Shown in pieces: positions 1 through 13,159 of a DNA stretch of 64,000 bases. The stretch comes from Lota lota (Eukaryota; Chordata; Actinopteri; Gadiformes; Lotidae). The stretch spans positions 2,540,542-2,604,541 of the forward strand of contig JACYXH010000087.1 of assembly GCA_026745465.1 (NCBI GenBank). Direction: 5' to 3'. A model generated the notes under the pieces. The model was given only the letters and a program-made list of their open reading frames with translations. It ran no database searches and had not been told where the DNA came from. Both the position numbers and the translations under genes were made by a program. Each line of letters begins with the position of its first letter. The first letter of the stretch is position 1.

Positions 1-600
1 TCACCATGCTCATAATGACGCTAATACAATACATGTCCAAACATGTCCCAAGGATGATAATACAACACATGTCCCAAAACGTCCCAACAATGCAAATACA
101 ACACATGTCCCAATGATGCTAATACAACAGATGTTAGCATGATGCTAACACAACAGATGTTAGCATGATGCTAATATAACACATGACCCAACATGTCCCA
201 ACAATGCTAATACAACACATGATAGCATGAGGCTCATACAACACATGTCCCAACATCGCCCAACGAGGCTAATATAACATGTGTTGGCATGATGCTAATA
301 CAACACGTCCCAACAATGCTAATAAAACACATATCCCATTTATGCTAACACAACGCATGTTAGCATGATACAAATATGACACATATGACCATTTCCCTTA
401 TACAACACATGTCCCCACTATGCTAATCAACATATCATAGCATGATGCTAACACAACACATATTCCAACATCACTCAACGATGCCAATACAACAAATGTT
501 AGCATTATACTAATAAAAGACATGTCCATGAAGCTAATTCAATGTCGAAATTATGCCAAAACAACACAATGTCCCAACTGGACATGCTAATGCAACATAC
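1..600. repeat. Degenerate minisatellite, unit about 26-30 bp
   Basis: Repeats of ATGCTAATACAACACATGTC and CCAACA words with many changes (TTAGCATGATGCTAA variants). It runs in from the left edge. Confidence 0.85.
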
Positions 601-907
601 TAGGCCTCTATACTACCGCCACTATTACTACTACTACTAGGACCACTACTGCAACTAAGAATAGTCTTCACTGATATAACTTTGGTCCCTTCTCTGTTTG
701 GTCCAACAAGAGATGAATCAAGTTCAAACAGTCCGTTCCTCTAGGGCTTGTAGCTTCAGTATGATTGGATGATGCTTAATTGACTGACCATTCAAAGTAG
801 ATGGTGGACACATCCCTTGATCCCAGAATGCAATGTTTTCAATCGGTAGGGCTTAGCCACAACAGGGAGGAAGGATATCACCCTCAGAGAGAGAGAGAGG
901 TGAGGTC

Positions 908-971
<64 letters not shown>

Positions 972-2511
972 CTGTGTGTGTCTGTGTGTGTGTGCGTGTG
1001 TATCTCAGGGTTAAAACCCAACATCTTATACACTAAGCTCATGTGAATACATATGACATATGAAAAAGGGCTTAAGAAAACATCATCTTGAAGATAATTT
1101 TGTGTGTGTGTGTGTGTGTTGGGAAAGGGTTTGTAACATATGTTATAGGTCTGAAGCTAGAAGTATATAAACAGTATAAAGAGGGGGTTTACCTTTTCCT
1201 GAAGGTCCTCTTGCATTAAGGTTCATTGTGTAAAAGAGGGAGGAGACAGAGAGAGGAGAGGAGGGGAGAGGGAGACAGAGAAAGAGAGAGTGAGAGAGCG
1301 ACAGAAAGAGAGACAGTGTGAGAGACAGAGAAACTTCCTCCTATCCTGTTACCATAATAATTATTTTAATATTCCATACCAGTAAACATATTAGACTATC
1401 CTGCTATCATAAATAAGAATGATTATGCAATACTCAATAATAGTAGACATACTATTGAGCCATTATTCAGTTATTTTAATTATGTTATAATTATTTAATA
1501 TTCTATAATAGATGGATGGATTATCTGCCCAGAAATTATTTGTTTACATTTCACTTAATCTCACATCTGACAGATGGTGCATATCTATACACTCTGCAGA
1601 TTATAGCCATGTCAACAGTATACACGCTACATACCATCAGCTGTAATTATATATTCATGCATATTCTATTCAACGTTTTTCTTGACAGTGGATGTGATGT
1701 TTTAGTGCCTTTTAGAAGATTGGTTTCTAAGATTTTCATGTCCCCAGGTTTTTAAGATTCTCTCACACACATGCACACACCCACACACACTCACAGACAC
1801 ACAAGCATGCACAAGCACACAAACATGCGCACACACACTCCAAGTGGTGAAGGTGCAGGATGAGAGCATTAATGTGTCTCTGCTGCGATGCTAACCTTTA
1901 CTGCCCTGCCAGAGGAACATCTTTACTTCCTACATAAAGACTCAAGTCATAAAGTTCTGTCTTGGAGGCAGTTTTACTCGACTAGACGGCGTTTTTACCG
2001 CCAGCGGTGACCTGGGAACCACCCAGTAAACGACTCTTTGAGATTTGATGCGTCGGAAACCTCATTAACATATTCACAGATATTTTTACGGATTCAAAAC
2101 GTCGGAGAACAACAACAGATTGAGAGTCGTAAAGAGTGGAATAAAGCGTTTATGAGGCACTGTAATGGACATGCTTTATAGAACTCAGCCAACTATAAAT
2201 TATATTATGCAAGAGCCTATCCGCCTGATGCTACAGCCACACAGTGCTGATGTACTGTATGTAGCAATGCCACCGGCATGCTAATGCAGCTATGTCTTTA
2301 TGACATCACAAGCATATGTTGGAATGGTTGGCGAGGACGAAACTTACTCCTCTTCCTCACTCGCCTCCTAACAGGAAGTGGCAAACTGGCTGTGACCTTC
2401 GTCAAGGTCGTGCCAGAGACACTGAGGCTGACAGTAGCAGCTAGCAGCTAGCCAGCGGCGCCTAGGAATGTGCAGCGCTCTCACATTTCTGGCAGCTTTC
2501 AACATTAAAAC
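601..2511. other. No gene seen; simple repeats and unique sequence
   Basis: Contains a (GT)n tract with interruptions (910-1001), a short (GT) tract near 1102, a GA-rich stretch (1237-1332) and CA-rich words near 1765-1845. The rest, 1350-1750 and 1860-2510, is AT-rich or unique sequence without recognisable motifs. Confidence 0.7.
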
Positions 2512-2574
2512 ATGAAGCTGTTTGGAAGCCTTCTGCCCCCGAGCATCGTAACGCTGAGCTCAGCAACCACGCTG

Positions 2575-2745
2575 CTACGCTCTGTTAGCCTTAGCTCTCT
2601 TAGCCTTAGGTCTGCTAGTCTTGGCTATATTAGCCTTAGGTCTGTTAGCCTTGGCACTGCTAGTCTTAGCTCTGCTAGCCCTAGCTCTCTTAGCCTTGGG
2701 TCTGCTAGCCTTAGCTCTGTTAGCCTTGGTTCTGTTAGCCATGTC
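2575..2745. repeat. 15-bp minisatellite, Ser/Leu reading frame by chance
   Basis: The unit resembles GTTAGCCTTAGCTCT. Because 15 is divisible by three, one frame stays open from 2512 to 2871, giving S-L-S-S-A-S-L-like repeats. There is no evidence of a real protein. Confidence 0.85.
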
Positions 2746-3329
2746 TGTTGTCTGCCTCTGTACTGCTCAGGTCAGGGACAGAGCTTATGGTCTCTGATTT
2801 CTCTGATTTCTGCACCAGCCTCCAAGAAGTTGAAGTTACTTTTGGTAAATTTAAATGTGCTTTATTTGTGAAGCAAATCTCAAAGTGAACATAAAAAGAA
2901 AGATGGAGATAACAGTTTGTGAGCGAGACTAGACACAAATGAGGGTAGGAGATAGAAGGAACAATAGCTTGACTCCAGGTCTCCAGTGACATGTAGAACC
3001 ATGGCTGTCTTACCAGAGAAGAAGAGTGTCTCTAGGACCATGCGGTCTGACAGATGGACTGCTGGCTGCAGGGTTGATAACAGTGTGGATTAAAGAATTC
3101 ATTAAGGCTTGTTGACGAGCACAGCTTGTCTGGCCCAGATCAACTCAACATGGAGCAGGAACCTCTGACCCAACGCAAAGCTCAAACTTAATGATATCAA
3201 AAACATCTAGGAGTCACAATATCTAGGATTTAAATTATTTTGAGTAGTCGACTTTTCTGTTATTATTTTTTATACAATTAACTCAGTCAATGCCAAAATC
3301 AAACTATAATAATTTAATTATACTCTTAC

Positions 3330-3690
3330 TGGGTGCTGCCTAGTACAACCACAGTATTCTGCTGGTGGACACTGGGAGCTGCCCGGTACAACCACAGTCT
3401 TCTACTGGTGGACACTGGCAGCATCACAGTACAACCACGGTCTTCTACTGGTGGACACCGAGAGCTGCCCAGTACAACCACAGTCTTCTACTGGTACACG
3501 CTGGGAGCTGCCCATTAAAACCCACAGCCTTCTACTTGTTATACTGGAGCTGCCCATTAAAGCCACAGTCCTCTATTGGTTATACTGGAAGCTGCCCAGT
3601 ACAACCACACTCGCCTACTGGTTATACTGGAAGCTGCCCAGTAAAGCTGCAGCCTTCTACTGGTTATACTGGGAGATGCCCATTCTCTAG
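3330..3690. repeat. Minisatellite, unit about 41-43 bp, nine copies
   Basis: The unit is built of CTGGGAGCTGCCCAGTACAA, CCACAGTCTTCTACTGG and TGGACA. The last four copies replace the GGTGGAC end with GGTTATA. Confidence 0.92.
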
Positions 3691-4111
3691 GTTCCCAGGC
3701 CCAAGGAGAGTAGATGTTATCCCTGAACTGCAGGAAGAGGCAGAGAATCAGCCAGGAGGGCAGCAGGTGTTAGACAGGGTCTACTGGGCTTAAAGCACTG
3801 GACTGTCCCTGTCCGGGTGTTGGAGAGTATGACGGCACAGACCTGACAGATAAGAGACCAGCATCAACTCTCCATCCTGTTTATTTGTCTTAGAATGCCT
3901 GTGTGAATCAATTAACACCGTCATTAAAGCTCCCTGTAAACTGTGGGGCAGAGTTAACGAGTGTGACAGCAGCACATTGGAGCAGCATCTGGCCGACTGC
4001 ACTGCCATGTTAGTCATCATCTAGCCTGCGTCGCTTAGCGCCCACCAATCACTCACAATGCTGAGGTTGGTGTCTCTATGCCACGTTAGAGAAGCTCTAT
4101 ATCTGGTGCTG

Positions 4112-4300
4112 CACTCTCAGTCAGCCAGCCACCCTGCCAGTCAGTCAGCTAGCCATTGCTTTACTCAACAGCTCCTCAGTCATCCAGCCAGTCCGCCAGC
4201 CAGTCATCCAGCCAGCCAGTCAGTCAGCCAGCCAACCAGCCTGTCAGTCAGCCAGTCAGTCAGAAAGTCAGTCAGTCAGCCAGCCGGCCAGCCAATAAGT
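4112..4300. repeat. (CAGT/CAGC)n tetranucleotide tract
   Basis: CAGTCAGCCAGCCAGT-type repeats interrupted near 4150-4180. Confidence 0.9.
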
Positions 4301-4467
4301 GCTTCACACAGTAGCTCCTACGCCAGGGAATTGAACCAACAGACATTCCTCAAAGGCTGAATGAATCCCAAGGAGAACGTGATGTAGATCACCTGCTTCC
4401 TACCACTTACCGCTTGTTCTTTTGAGGATAAAAACTAAAGAAAATGTAAATCTTGTCTTTACCAGAA

Positions 4468-4475
4468 CCCCCCCC

Positions 4476-4506
<31 letters not shown>

Positions 4507-4508
4507 AC
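4468..4508. repeat. Poly(C) tract of 25 followed by (AC)n
   Basis: C at 4468-4492, then ACACACAC. Long C runs are error-prone, so the exact length is uncertain. Confidence 0.9.
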
Positions 4509-4601
4509 CCTCTGCTTGATGGTAAGAAGCAGCAGAATTAATTTGTATATTCCAGCATGACAGATGTTTGATTTGGCTGTAATAGTAATTAATATGAGTG
4601 T

Positions 4602-4956
4602 GGAGAGAGAGCGAGAGAGAGAGAGAGAGAGAGAGCAAGAGAGAGAGAGAGAGAGAGAGAGACAGATTGCTGGAGGATTATTTATAAAGACTCCTTGGTG
4701 AGGAGAAGGAGGCGCGAGGGGGAGGAGCACCGGCCCTACATCACCTGTTCCCAGCATCGCAGCTGTTAGCCTAGCTGTTAAATGTTGTCAAACGCTAACA
4801 TTTGTTTAATGTTTCACCACAGAGAGGGAGCGGGAAGCACATTCTTCTGATTGGTCCAGACAAGAACCAGGATGACTATACTAGATGTAAGTGGGAAACC
4901 TTTCTCCCCTATCCCTCTACTGCTATGTTAGTAGAGGGGAGAGAAAGAGAGAGAGG

Positions 4957-4988
<32 letters not shown>

Positions 4989-5085
4989 GACAGAGAGACA
5001 GAGAAAGAGAGATAGAGAGATAGAGAGAGAGAAAGAGAGAGGGAGAGAGAGGGAGAGAAAGAGAAAGAGAGAGAGCGAGAGCAAT
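4602..5085. repeat. Two (GA)n tracts
   Basis: GAGAGA at 4602-4664 and again at 4933-5085 with CAGAGA, TAGAGA and GGGAGA interruptions. Unique sequence lies between them. Confidence 0.9.
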
Positions 5086-5569
5086 ATGCTGGCTGGTGCT
5101 TCTTGGCTGAAGGGACACAACAATTTATGGTCCAATCGAGAGACAAACTGTGGATATTTGTCCCCGTCTGTTTTTTTATGGAGCAGTGCAGCTTGGGAAG
5201 TTATAATGACTGTAATGGACGCTGCAGAGCAGTCCGCCACTGAATGCAATTCCCTCAATGAGCACATAAATCTGCTGCAGGGGCTTTAAATGTGAAGCCT
5301 GGGGATATTTAAATGTGCTGCAGAGGCTTTTAATGTGAAGCCCTAGGGATATTTAAATGTGCTGGTGTGATTGAAGCGATCACAGTGGAAGGTGGGCCTT
5401 GTAGTTCTAATGAAGGTTACGGCAGGTGACCCGCAGGGATGAGATCTTGTTTACAGAAGGGAATTATGGGATATTCTCCCCCGGGCCTGGTTAGACAGCC
5501 GTGATTAAATCACAAACTCATCGCGTTGGGAGAGTGGTTATGTACCATACAATATACAATATACAAAAG

Positions 5570-5960
5570 CCTTAACCCTAATAGCTAACACTAACCACCT
5601 CTAACCTGAGACCTAAACTTAACCATTTCTAACCTAATACCTACAATAAACCATGTCTAACGTAATACATACACTTAAACATCTCTAATCTAATACCTAA
5701 ACTTAATCATCTCTAACGTAATATCTACACTTAACAATCTCTAACCTAACATGTACACTTGAGCATCTCTGACCTACTCCCTAAACTTAACCATCTGTAA
5801 CCTAATACCTACACTTAACCATCTCTAACCAAACATGTACACTTAAGCATCTCTGACCTACTCCCTAAACTTAACCATCTGTAACCTACTCCCTAAACTT
5901 AACCATCTGTAACCTAATACCTAAACTTAACCATCTGAAACCATAATATCTAAATTAATA
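5570..5960 (+). repeat. 28-bp minisatellite array, forward orientation
   Basis: The unit begins AACCATCTCTAACCTAATAC and ends CTAAACTT; about 13 copies. The same unit occurs in reverse complement at 11800-12190. Confidence 0.93.
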
Positions 5961-6034
5961 CAAAACTAATTTAGTTTTTGAGGAGAGAAGAGCTCACTTC
6001 AGCAACTACCACAATAAGCAAAATATCTATTTTT

Positions 6035-6203
<169 letters not shown>

Positions 6204-6209
6204 GCCTGT

Positions 6210-7147
6210 CTGTCTGTCTCGCTCTCTCTGTCTCTAAAGTATCATTCCAACTTGATTCATGACTTCCTGATAGTCAGAGTTATCTTACTGCGCTTCCTTG
6301 GCTAGTTTTGTAATGAAATATCCTTGATAATGTAAAAAGTGGACATGTATGTAACGTTTAAAATAAATTCTGTGTCCATAATCCTGCAGTTCTGTCTGAT
6401 TAATAGGCAATGCATTTGAAATTAATTACATAGGTATAAATTATGCCGCTTTTACACAGACAAAGTGAATTGAATCTTCCACTTTGATAAAGGACAAATA
6501 AAGATATGAAATATAATGAAGAAAGAAGAAACCCCATCATAAAGGAATACATTTGCATACTAATTAAAGTCATAATCCTTCCAATATTCTTCAAAGAAGT
6601 GTACAAGATGGACGTCCTTGTCTTAACCTACTGAATTATGACTTTGGAGTCAGTCTTTTCTTCCAAATGCTCCCTCAGCACCGACCACTGGAATCACAGA
6701 GCAGAATGGATTAATTGTCCTTTCAATGTGTTCATTGTGTAACAAGTTATATTACTACGACTAGTGGAGTAGAACTTTGGATTTGGACCAGCATCTAAAG
6801 GCTAGGCATGCTAATGAAGAACTGGTCTGGCTTAAAGGTCACTCAATAGAATAACAAAAAATCAATTTTAAGTGATTGATACAAATTAAACTAATGTTGT
6901 TTATTGTAACTTAACATTGTAAAGTAAAAAATTGTAAGACAATAAAACCAATAAAAAACTTTTGTATCTTCTTATCTAAATTCAAGATAAATGTCTTAAA
7001 CATAAAATCCCGTAAACAAAAATATCAACACTGTAAACTTTCGTTCAACCTTTTGGTTGAACGAAATATGTTGTTGGTAAAATAGGTGAAATTAATAATG
7101 ATTATGGTTATACCATAAATTATCCATATAAGTCAATCTGTAAAAGT
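6210..7147. other. AT-rich sequence, no gene seen
   Basis: No repeats apart from the hairpin at 7039-7066. No exon, RNA gene or known element is recognised. Confidence 0.6.
7039..7066. repeat. Perfect hairpin, 12-bp arms, TTTT loop
   Basis: The arms TTTCGTTCAACC (7039-7050) and GGTTGAACGAAA (7055-7066) are separated by four T. The surroundings are AT-rich with no gene. Confidence 0.9.
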
Positions 7148-7555
7148 AGGAGGAGGTGATGTCATCATTGGGAGGAGGTGATGTTCTCATCATTGGGAGG
7201 AGGTGATATTGTCATCGTTGGGAGGAGGTGATGTTCTCATCGTTGGGAGGAGGTGATGTTCTCATCGTTGGGAGGAGGTGATGTTCTCATCGTTGGGAGG
7301 AGGTGATATTGTCATCGTTGGGAGGAGGTGATGTTCTCATCGTTGGGAGGAGGTGATGTTCTCATCGTTGGGAGGAGGTGATATTGTCATCGTTGGGAGG
7401 AGGTGATGTTCTCATCGTTGGGAGGAGGTGATATTCTCTTCGTTGGGAGGAGGTGATATTGTCATCGTTGGGAGGAGGTGATGTTCTCATCGTTGGGAGG
7501 TGTTGTCCTCATCATTGGAAGGAGGGGATATTCTCATCGTGGGAGGAGGTGAAGG
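7148..7555 (+). repeat. 25-bp minisatellite, about 16 copies
   Basis: The unit begins GGGAGGAGGTGATGTTCTCA and ends TCGTT, with a second form having GATATTGTCATC. The two forms alternate irregularly. Confidence 0.95.
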
Positions 7556-7974
7556 TTGAGAGTGAGGGTGGTAAAAAAATACATCTGAAATATGTTTTTA
7601 AATATATCTGAAATGTAAAACAATAGAAAGATTATGGAATTTGTTTTAATGTTTCGGAAAAGTTATATGTATTTATGAATTGGTATTTTTAACTTAAATA
7701 TAAACACTAACAAATGTTATTTTTTTTAACTGTATCTGAAACAATAAAGCATTGTAAAAGCTTTCTCTTTGTTATCCTATCTCTCTCTGTAGCAGAACAG
7801 TGATGATATAAAAAAAACACACAACTTTCACTTCCTGAGATTAAAGAAATCCTTCTGTTAATTTTCTGTCCTTCTGTCCCTCGTCTTCCGCAGCGAAGAC
7901 AGCGTGCCTCTCTAAACCCCCGAAAGCAATATGTAATTAAACTCAAAGAGCATATTTGTAATCCTAAAGGCTAT

Positions 7975-8420
7975 TATAGATTAATGGTCAGTACATTGTC
8001 TGAGCTGTATATGTTCTTAAATGGGTAGATAAAGGTTGTGACTCTAACCTCTTAAATCTGTCTCGCTAATGGCAGCACACAATAGGGCCTGGTGGGGCAT
8101 TACGAGCAGCACTGATCCGGCTGGAACACAGGGCTTAGTAAGGCAGGAGAGTGTAATTGTAATGCAGGAGCCATCATCAATGACATATTTGTGAACCCGT
8201 TGCGAGTCACGCTGCACATCCGTACATGAGGAAGAGTAATTAAGAAGGCCCCGGCTCCCGCGAGGCTTAGCGTTTCACTTTAATTTACATTTTAGAACAC
8301 GGGGGCCGATTAATATAGTGAGCCATCCCCACAGCGAGAGGGTTCACAATATCATGAATACTCTGTGTGATTACGACACGTACATATCCACACTTCCCAA
8401 CAAGGGCACTGACATGAAAG
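7975..8420. promoter_or_regulatory. Candidate conserved non-coding element
   Basis: A non-repetitive block between arrays with homeobox-type cores (GTAATTAAG, CGATTAATA, TGTAATTGTAATGC) and CpG-containing unique sequence. It encodes nothing recognisable. Only the sequence character suggests function. Confidence 0.25.
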
Positions 8421-8457
8421 CAGCACATATCTCTTCAATTGTTACTGTATCTAAAAC

Positions 8458-8700
8458 AGCTGGTGGTGGGGAGGTGGTGGAGGTGGTGGAGATGGAGGTG
8501 GTGGAGCTGGGGAGGTGATGGGGAGTAGGGGGTGATGGGAAGGAGGAGGCTGGTGGTTTTGGGGAGTTGGGGGTGGAGGGAGGAGGTGGTAGTGGTGGAG
8601 CTGGGGAGGTGGAGTGGAGGAGGATGGAGGTGTTGAGAAGTTTTGGGGGGCTGGGTAGGTGTTAAGGAGGTGGGAGTGGGAGAGGGACGTGAGGAGGTCA
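8458..8700. repeat. G-rich GGTGGAG/GGGGAGG low-complexity block
   Basis: Purine-rich, with GGTGGTGGAG and GGGGTGATGGG words. Frequent G-runs could form quadruplexes. Confidence 0.8.
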
Positions 8701-9217
8701 TATCAACGCATATCAGCTGTGAGCCAATCAGAGTTGGCTCACAGCCAGGCACTTCCCCTCCAGTCTGGTTGAGATGATGTATGTCCCCCTGAACGTGGTG
8801 TCAATATGTGCGTGTTGAGTTTCTTTATGAAGATGCTGTATCACTGGTAGTACGCCCGCTGGGCGTCACCAACACACATCCTGACATGAGACGTGGGAAC
8901 CGCAGGTGGCTTCTGGCAGAGGACAATAATCAGAGTTGATGTGGAAAATAAAGTAAAGACTCCCATCTGCTCACCGCAGGGGATGGGACACATTAACATA
9001 TTGTGGCCAACATTATGAAATAAACAGTTCATAATTTAGTCATGGCACACGGACACTTGTTTTAAATCATTTCCTGGAAACAATCCAGAAGTGGTTTCAA
9101 AGCTCAAAAAAGATAAGATAACAATAGGATAAGATATGTTGAAGCAACGCTGGGCTGGCGGCCATTTTGTCACCATTTTTAAGACTTACTAATTATTGTA
9201 TACTATATATCATGGTA

Positions 9218-9714
9218 GCACTTTAGAATAACTGCAACTTTGAAGCATTATTAAAGCAGTAGTAAATAGTGAATTCCTAATTTATAGAGCATTGTTCATA
9301 CATTAATACTCATCAGTTGGCTATTCATAATCAGTTATAAATTATTAATAAGATAATTAGATGATGGTTCATACGATTATTTATAAACGTTACAAACTAA
9401 TTACAATGTGTCAATAATGCTTATAAACACACAATAATATTGCAATTCATGATTAGTTTAGAAAGCATTAGTTAAGTATTTTGTGTGAGCTTAAGTGAGG
9501 ACTAGCTATAATTTACTGAGCATTTATAAGTTACATTTAAAGGCTGGAAATGCCTCAAGTATCATTGCAGCAGTACCTATAAGTTATAAGTAGTAAGGCA
9601 AATATAGTCCTCACTTCGGTTGAACTCCCACAAAATACCTAACCTAATTCAGTAGGAATTCACTATCTTCGACTACTTTATTAATGCTTCAAAGTTGCTA
9701 TTATTCTAAAGTGC
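9218..9714. mobile_element. MITE with 62-nt terminal inverted repeats
   Basis: The left arm 9218-9279 begins GCACTTTAGAATAACTGCAA. The right arm 9653-9714, read inward, begins GCACTTTAGAATAATAGCAA; the two stay alike to GAATTCCTA. TA lies on both sides (9216-9217, 9715-9716), suggesting a TA target. Inner segments also pair: AAGTGAGGACTA near 9495 with TAGTCCTCACTT near 9610. There is no coding capacity. The class is likely Tc1/mariner-mobilised but is inferred only from the TA flank. Confidence 0.8.
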
Positions 9715-9889
9715 TACGTATATATTATTATTTAGTGTGTATTATTATGCAGCATATTTTATTTTATTTACAAAAGAATGAGAGTAATTATAGAGTTAAC
9801 TATGTAAAGGAATCAGTGCAGTCAACTAAAGATCAGTGGTGTGTCCAGACTAGGGGTGGCGCTTGCGTGGAATATGCCATTTAAAGTAA

Positions 9890-10095
9890 AAGATGTTTAA
9901 AAGTACAGAGGTTTCAAAAGTATACGGTGTTAAAAAGTAAACGATTTTAAAAGTACAAGGTGTTTTAAAAGTAAAGGTGATTTAGAGTACAAGGAGTTTT
10001 AGAGTACAAGGCATTTTAAAAGTAAAGGTGATTTAGAGTACAAGGTGTTTGAGAGTACAAGGTGTTATAAAAGGTGTTTAAAAGTAAAGGTGTTT
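9890..10095. repeat. Minisatellite of about 20 bp
   Basis: Variants of TTTTAAAAGTAAAGGTG and TTTAGAGTACAAGG. Confidence 0.85.
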
Positions 10096-10099
10096 CTTC

Positions 10100-10480
10100 T
10101 CCACTCCAGCGAGGCCTGTTCCATGTTTCAATTAAGGTGACATGTTGGACAGGATGTTGAGGTATGGCGTCTCCACGCGAGAGAGTTCCCTGCCAAGGAA
10201 ACATTATTTCTAATAAAAGTCATTAATAAATACCGCAGGTCCATGGAGGAACACTGGTGATACCCAGGAGCTAGAAGCCATTACAGCCGCTAGTGGAAGA
10301 TTTAATGGTGTCATAATTTATCATGTAAACCCAAAAGTGTTTCTTAATTAAGTGTGCGGCTTAATGAAGTTTTTAATTTGATCCCTGTAAGTACTTTGCC
10401 ACACTAATTGCAATATTCAACACATTAGTTATCGACTATTGCCCTTGGCTATTTACTGTCATCGGGACGGTTTAAGTTAA
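10100..10480. promoter_or_regulatory. Candidate conserved non-coding element
   Basis: A unique block rich in homeodomain-type cores: TTCTTAATTAAGTG at 10341-10354, CTTAATGAAG, TTTTAATTTG and CACTAATTGCAAT. There is no open frame of interest. Confidence 0.25.
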
Positions 10481-11799
10481 TTAGAGTCCATAGTAGAGAG
10501 AAAAAGGAATATCTTCTACAACGCTGACGGTTTGTCTTCACCTAACAAGAGCTAACACTTGACAACCATTCCCTGTTCAGAGTTAGATATCATAGATATA
10601 TCCACAAATCATCAAGTTGTGGATGGACACACAGACAGGACAGACTGGAGCACTGGGAGGAAGTGAACAGGGCTACAGTCAGAGGGATGCCCACTATTCT
10701 GAGTCTTGGTTGGTTTCTTTTTGTATCCAGAGGTGTAAGCCTCATATAGTTAAGCACAGTTCCTCTGTTAGAGAAGAACAGTGATGGATCACTAACTGCT
10801 AACTGCGTTGTTTTATTCATCAGTTACAATCAGGCAGCGGCGCTCTTTACGACTTTATTGTCACCACCAGTGAAAGACAACGTCGGCACGACAACAGAAA
10901 CAGTGCCACTATCATTCCTAACAGGCATCATGTTCAACACTATTCCCCTCTTGATGGCTCATCATCCAACATTCATTCAAACTCTTATACCTCATAGTTA
11001 TTGTGAGGGTAGTATAGTAGTATACTAGTGTATGTATAGAACTAAAGTCCAACAGGCCATTATAATCCTGTGCAGTGGGAGTATTGTTATGTTATGGTTA
11101 AGATCATCCACTAAACCCTTCCAGGTCAGAAAGAAGCACAAGGCCATTAACACACGTTAACCCTACCCATCTGAGCGGTGACCCCACCCCGCTGTGGCAG
11201 AACGCTGCTTCCTATAGGACAACAGGCAGAGGGTAACTCCTTTGCAAGTAATTCACCCCATATGAGGAAACTCAGAATAATTGTGTTGAGGTTTGACATC
11301 AGAGCATCTGGAGAGGAAATGTATTTAATATTCATAGCTGGTTTTACGCTAAGACATTAGCAGTGAAAGATAATCCTTCCAGATTAAATGAAACAGGAGA
11401 TGTAGTAGTGTTTAGGGCTTTTGTTGTCATTAGTGCAGAAAGTCCCCCCCCGCCGCGCCCCCAGATAAAACACAATGTCATTCATGGTCTTTAATCCGCC
11501 AGCAGCAGGTTAGCTTTTTAGTTTTTAACTACACTTAGTGGTAACTACACATGCATCTATGGAATTAAATTCAAGCCGCTTGGAGGGGGAGAGGAGGGAG
11601 GGTGGTGTTAATGCAGTGTTCAGTATTTTAATATCAATTCCCAGACGTCTCACTTTAGACACTGCTGGTCAACACGTTGTACCAACACACGTCTCTAAAT
11701 GATGACAGATGTGAATGAGTAAATTTAAGTTGTTCAATTTTTATTTTTACTGAGCTATATTCTGTCAATCCAAGAAATCTGAATCTATCTCTGACTATA
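10481..11799. other. Unique sequence, no gene seen
   Basis: There is no repeat array, and no exon or element is recognised. Short open frames here have no known motifs. Confidence 0.55.
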
Positions 11800-12190
11800 T
11801 TTGGAGAGATGGTAAAGTTTAGGTATTCGGTTAGAGATATTTAGTTTCAGTATTAGGTTAGGGATGGTTATGTTTAGGTATTAGGTTAGAGATGGTTAAG
11901 TGTAGGTATTGGGTTGCAGATGTTTAAGTGTAGGTATGAGGTTTAAGACGGTTAAGTATAGGTATGAGGTTAGAGATGGTAAAGTTTAGGTATGAGGTTA
12001 GAGATGGTTAAGTTTAGGTATTAGGTTAGAGATTGTTAAGTGTAGGTATTAGGTTGGAGATGGTTAAGTTTAGGTATTAAGTTAGAGATGGTTAAGTGTA
12101 GGTATGAGGGTAGAGATGGGTAAGTTTAGGCATTAGGTTAGAGATGGCTAAATTTAGGGTATTAGGTTAGAGATGGTTACGTTTAGTAAG
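11800..12190 (-). repeat. 28-bp minisatellite array, reverse orientation
   Basis: Repeats of TTAGGTTAGAGATGGTTAAG followed by TTTAGGTA. It is the exact reverse complement family of the array at 5570-5960; about 14 copies. Confidence 0.93.
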
Positions 12191-12701
12191 CAGCATGTCG
12201 ACAGCCAATCAAAGGGCGTTTCTTGACAGTTGGGGTGAGTCTTGCCAGGACCTGCGGTTGGATCCATAATCACGTGTCACTTACCTGTCACCTGCCTGTC
12301 CCTAACATGTCTCTCACCTCACCTGTCACTCACCTGTCACCTGACCTCATCTAGTGTCCTGTGACACTAACCTGAAGCAGGTCACCCACGGCAGCACCCT
12401 CCATCCTTATCCCCGAGTCTGGGCTGACCTCTGACCTCAGCCGGGGGTCATGTGGGTGTGGGCAAAGCCCCTACCCCCTCCCCCCTGCCAGCTGCTGCAA
12501 CAACTGGAAGACATCACAAGTCAAACACTCGTTATGTTAATTGGATGCTAATCAGGTGCTAATGAGAGTAATCCGTGCGATGATTCAGGTAATTTACTTA
12601 ATGTCTGCCGGGAGACCTGATCACTGCCATCAGTCACGTCTGATCAGAGTGTGGGGAGGGGCAGGTAGGAACAGGTGCAAACAAGCTCACGCACAGATTC
12701 A

Positions 12702-12702
<1 letters not shown>

Positions 12703-12750
<48 letters not shown>

Positions 12751-12756
12751 ACACAC
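12703..12756. repeat. (AC)n microsatellite
   Basis: ACACAC with a single AT interruption. Confidence 0.95.
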
Positions 12757-13159
12757 CTTGGATTCCTTGCAGAGTATTTTGATGTGTTGGGCTTTTGAAG
12801 GCATTTAAAACATTACATAGAGCCATATCAATGTCAGCTCTGGGGGAATTATTATTAATCACTAATTATTATGAATGCAATCTTTAGGTTAATATGATAA
12901 ACATAAAACACAATATATATCACAATACATGATGAAAGATTTAAGCTATCATGTTGCGTCAGGTAGCATACCAGGAGGTGGTTGGTGAGAGAGTGAGGAA
13001 GAGAGTGAGAGCGTGGTCAAGGGGGTAGTGAGTAGTGGTGGGCGGATCGATCCCAAAATATCGATACTACAGATACTGCATCTCATTTTTGAAGATAGAT
13101 TCTAGCGTCAATAGGATTGATCCCAGTTTCAGTTTCTCTCTTCTACGTTGTGCCCGTTT

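Noticed and set aside
801..1046. Cys/Val-repeat open frame
   Set aside because: It is a (GT)n microsatellite read in frame. The same applies to the His/Thr, Val/Cys and Ser/Leu repeat frames over the AC, GT and TC/GA arrays elsewhere.
2512..2871. 119-codon Ser/Leu-rich frame
   Set aside because: It stays open only because the minisatellite unit is 15 bp. There is no splice or conservation evidence, and the unique ends encode nothing recognisable.
3333..3793. Repeat-protein-like frames (S-T-G-G-H, Y-W-K-L-P)
   Set aside because: These are frames through a 41-43 bp minisatellite; several frames are open at once, as expected for a repeat rather than a protein.
7148..7555. Evenly spaced repeats that could suggest a CRISPR array
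   Set aside because: The units are contiguous 25-bp copies with no unique spacers, in a vertebrate genome.
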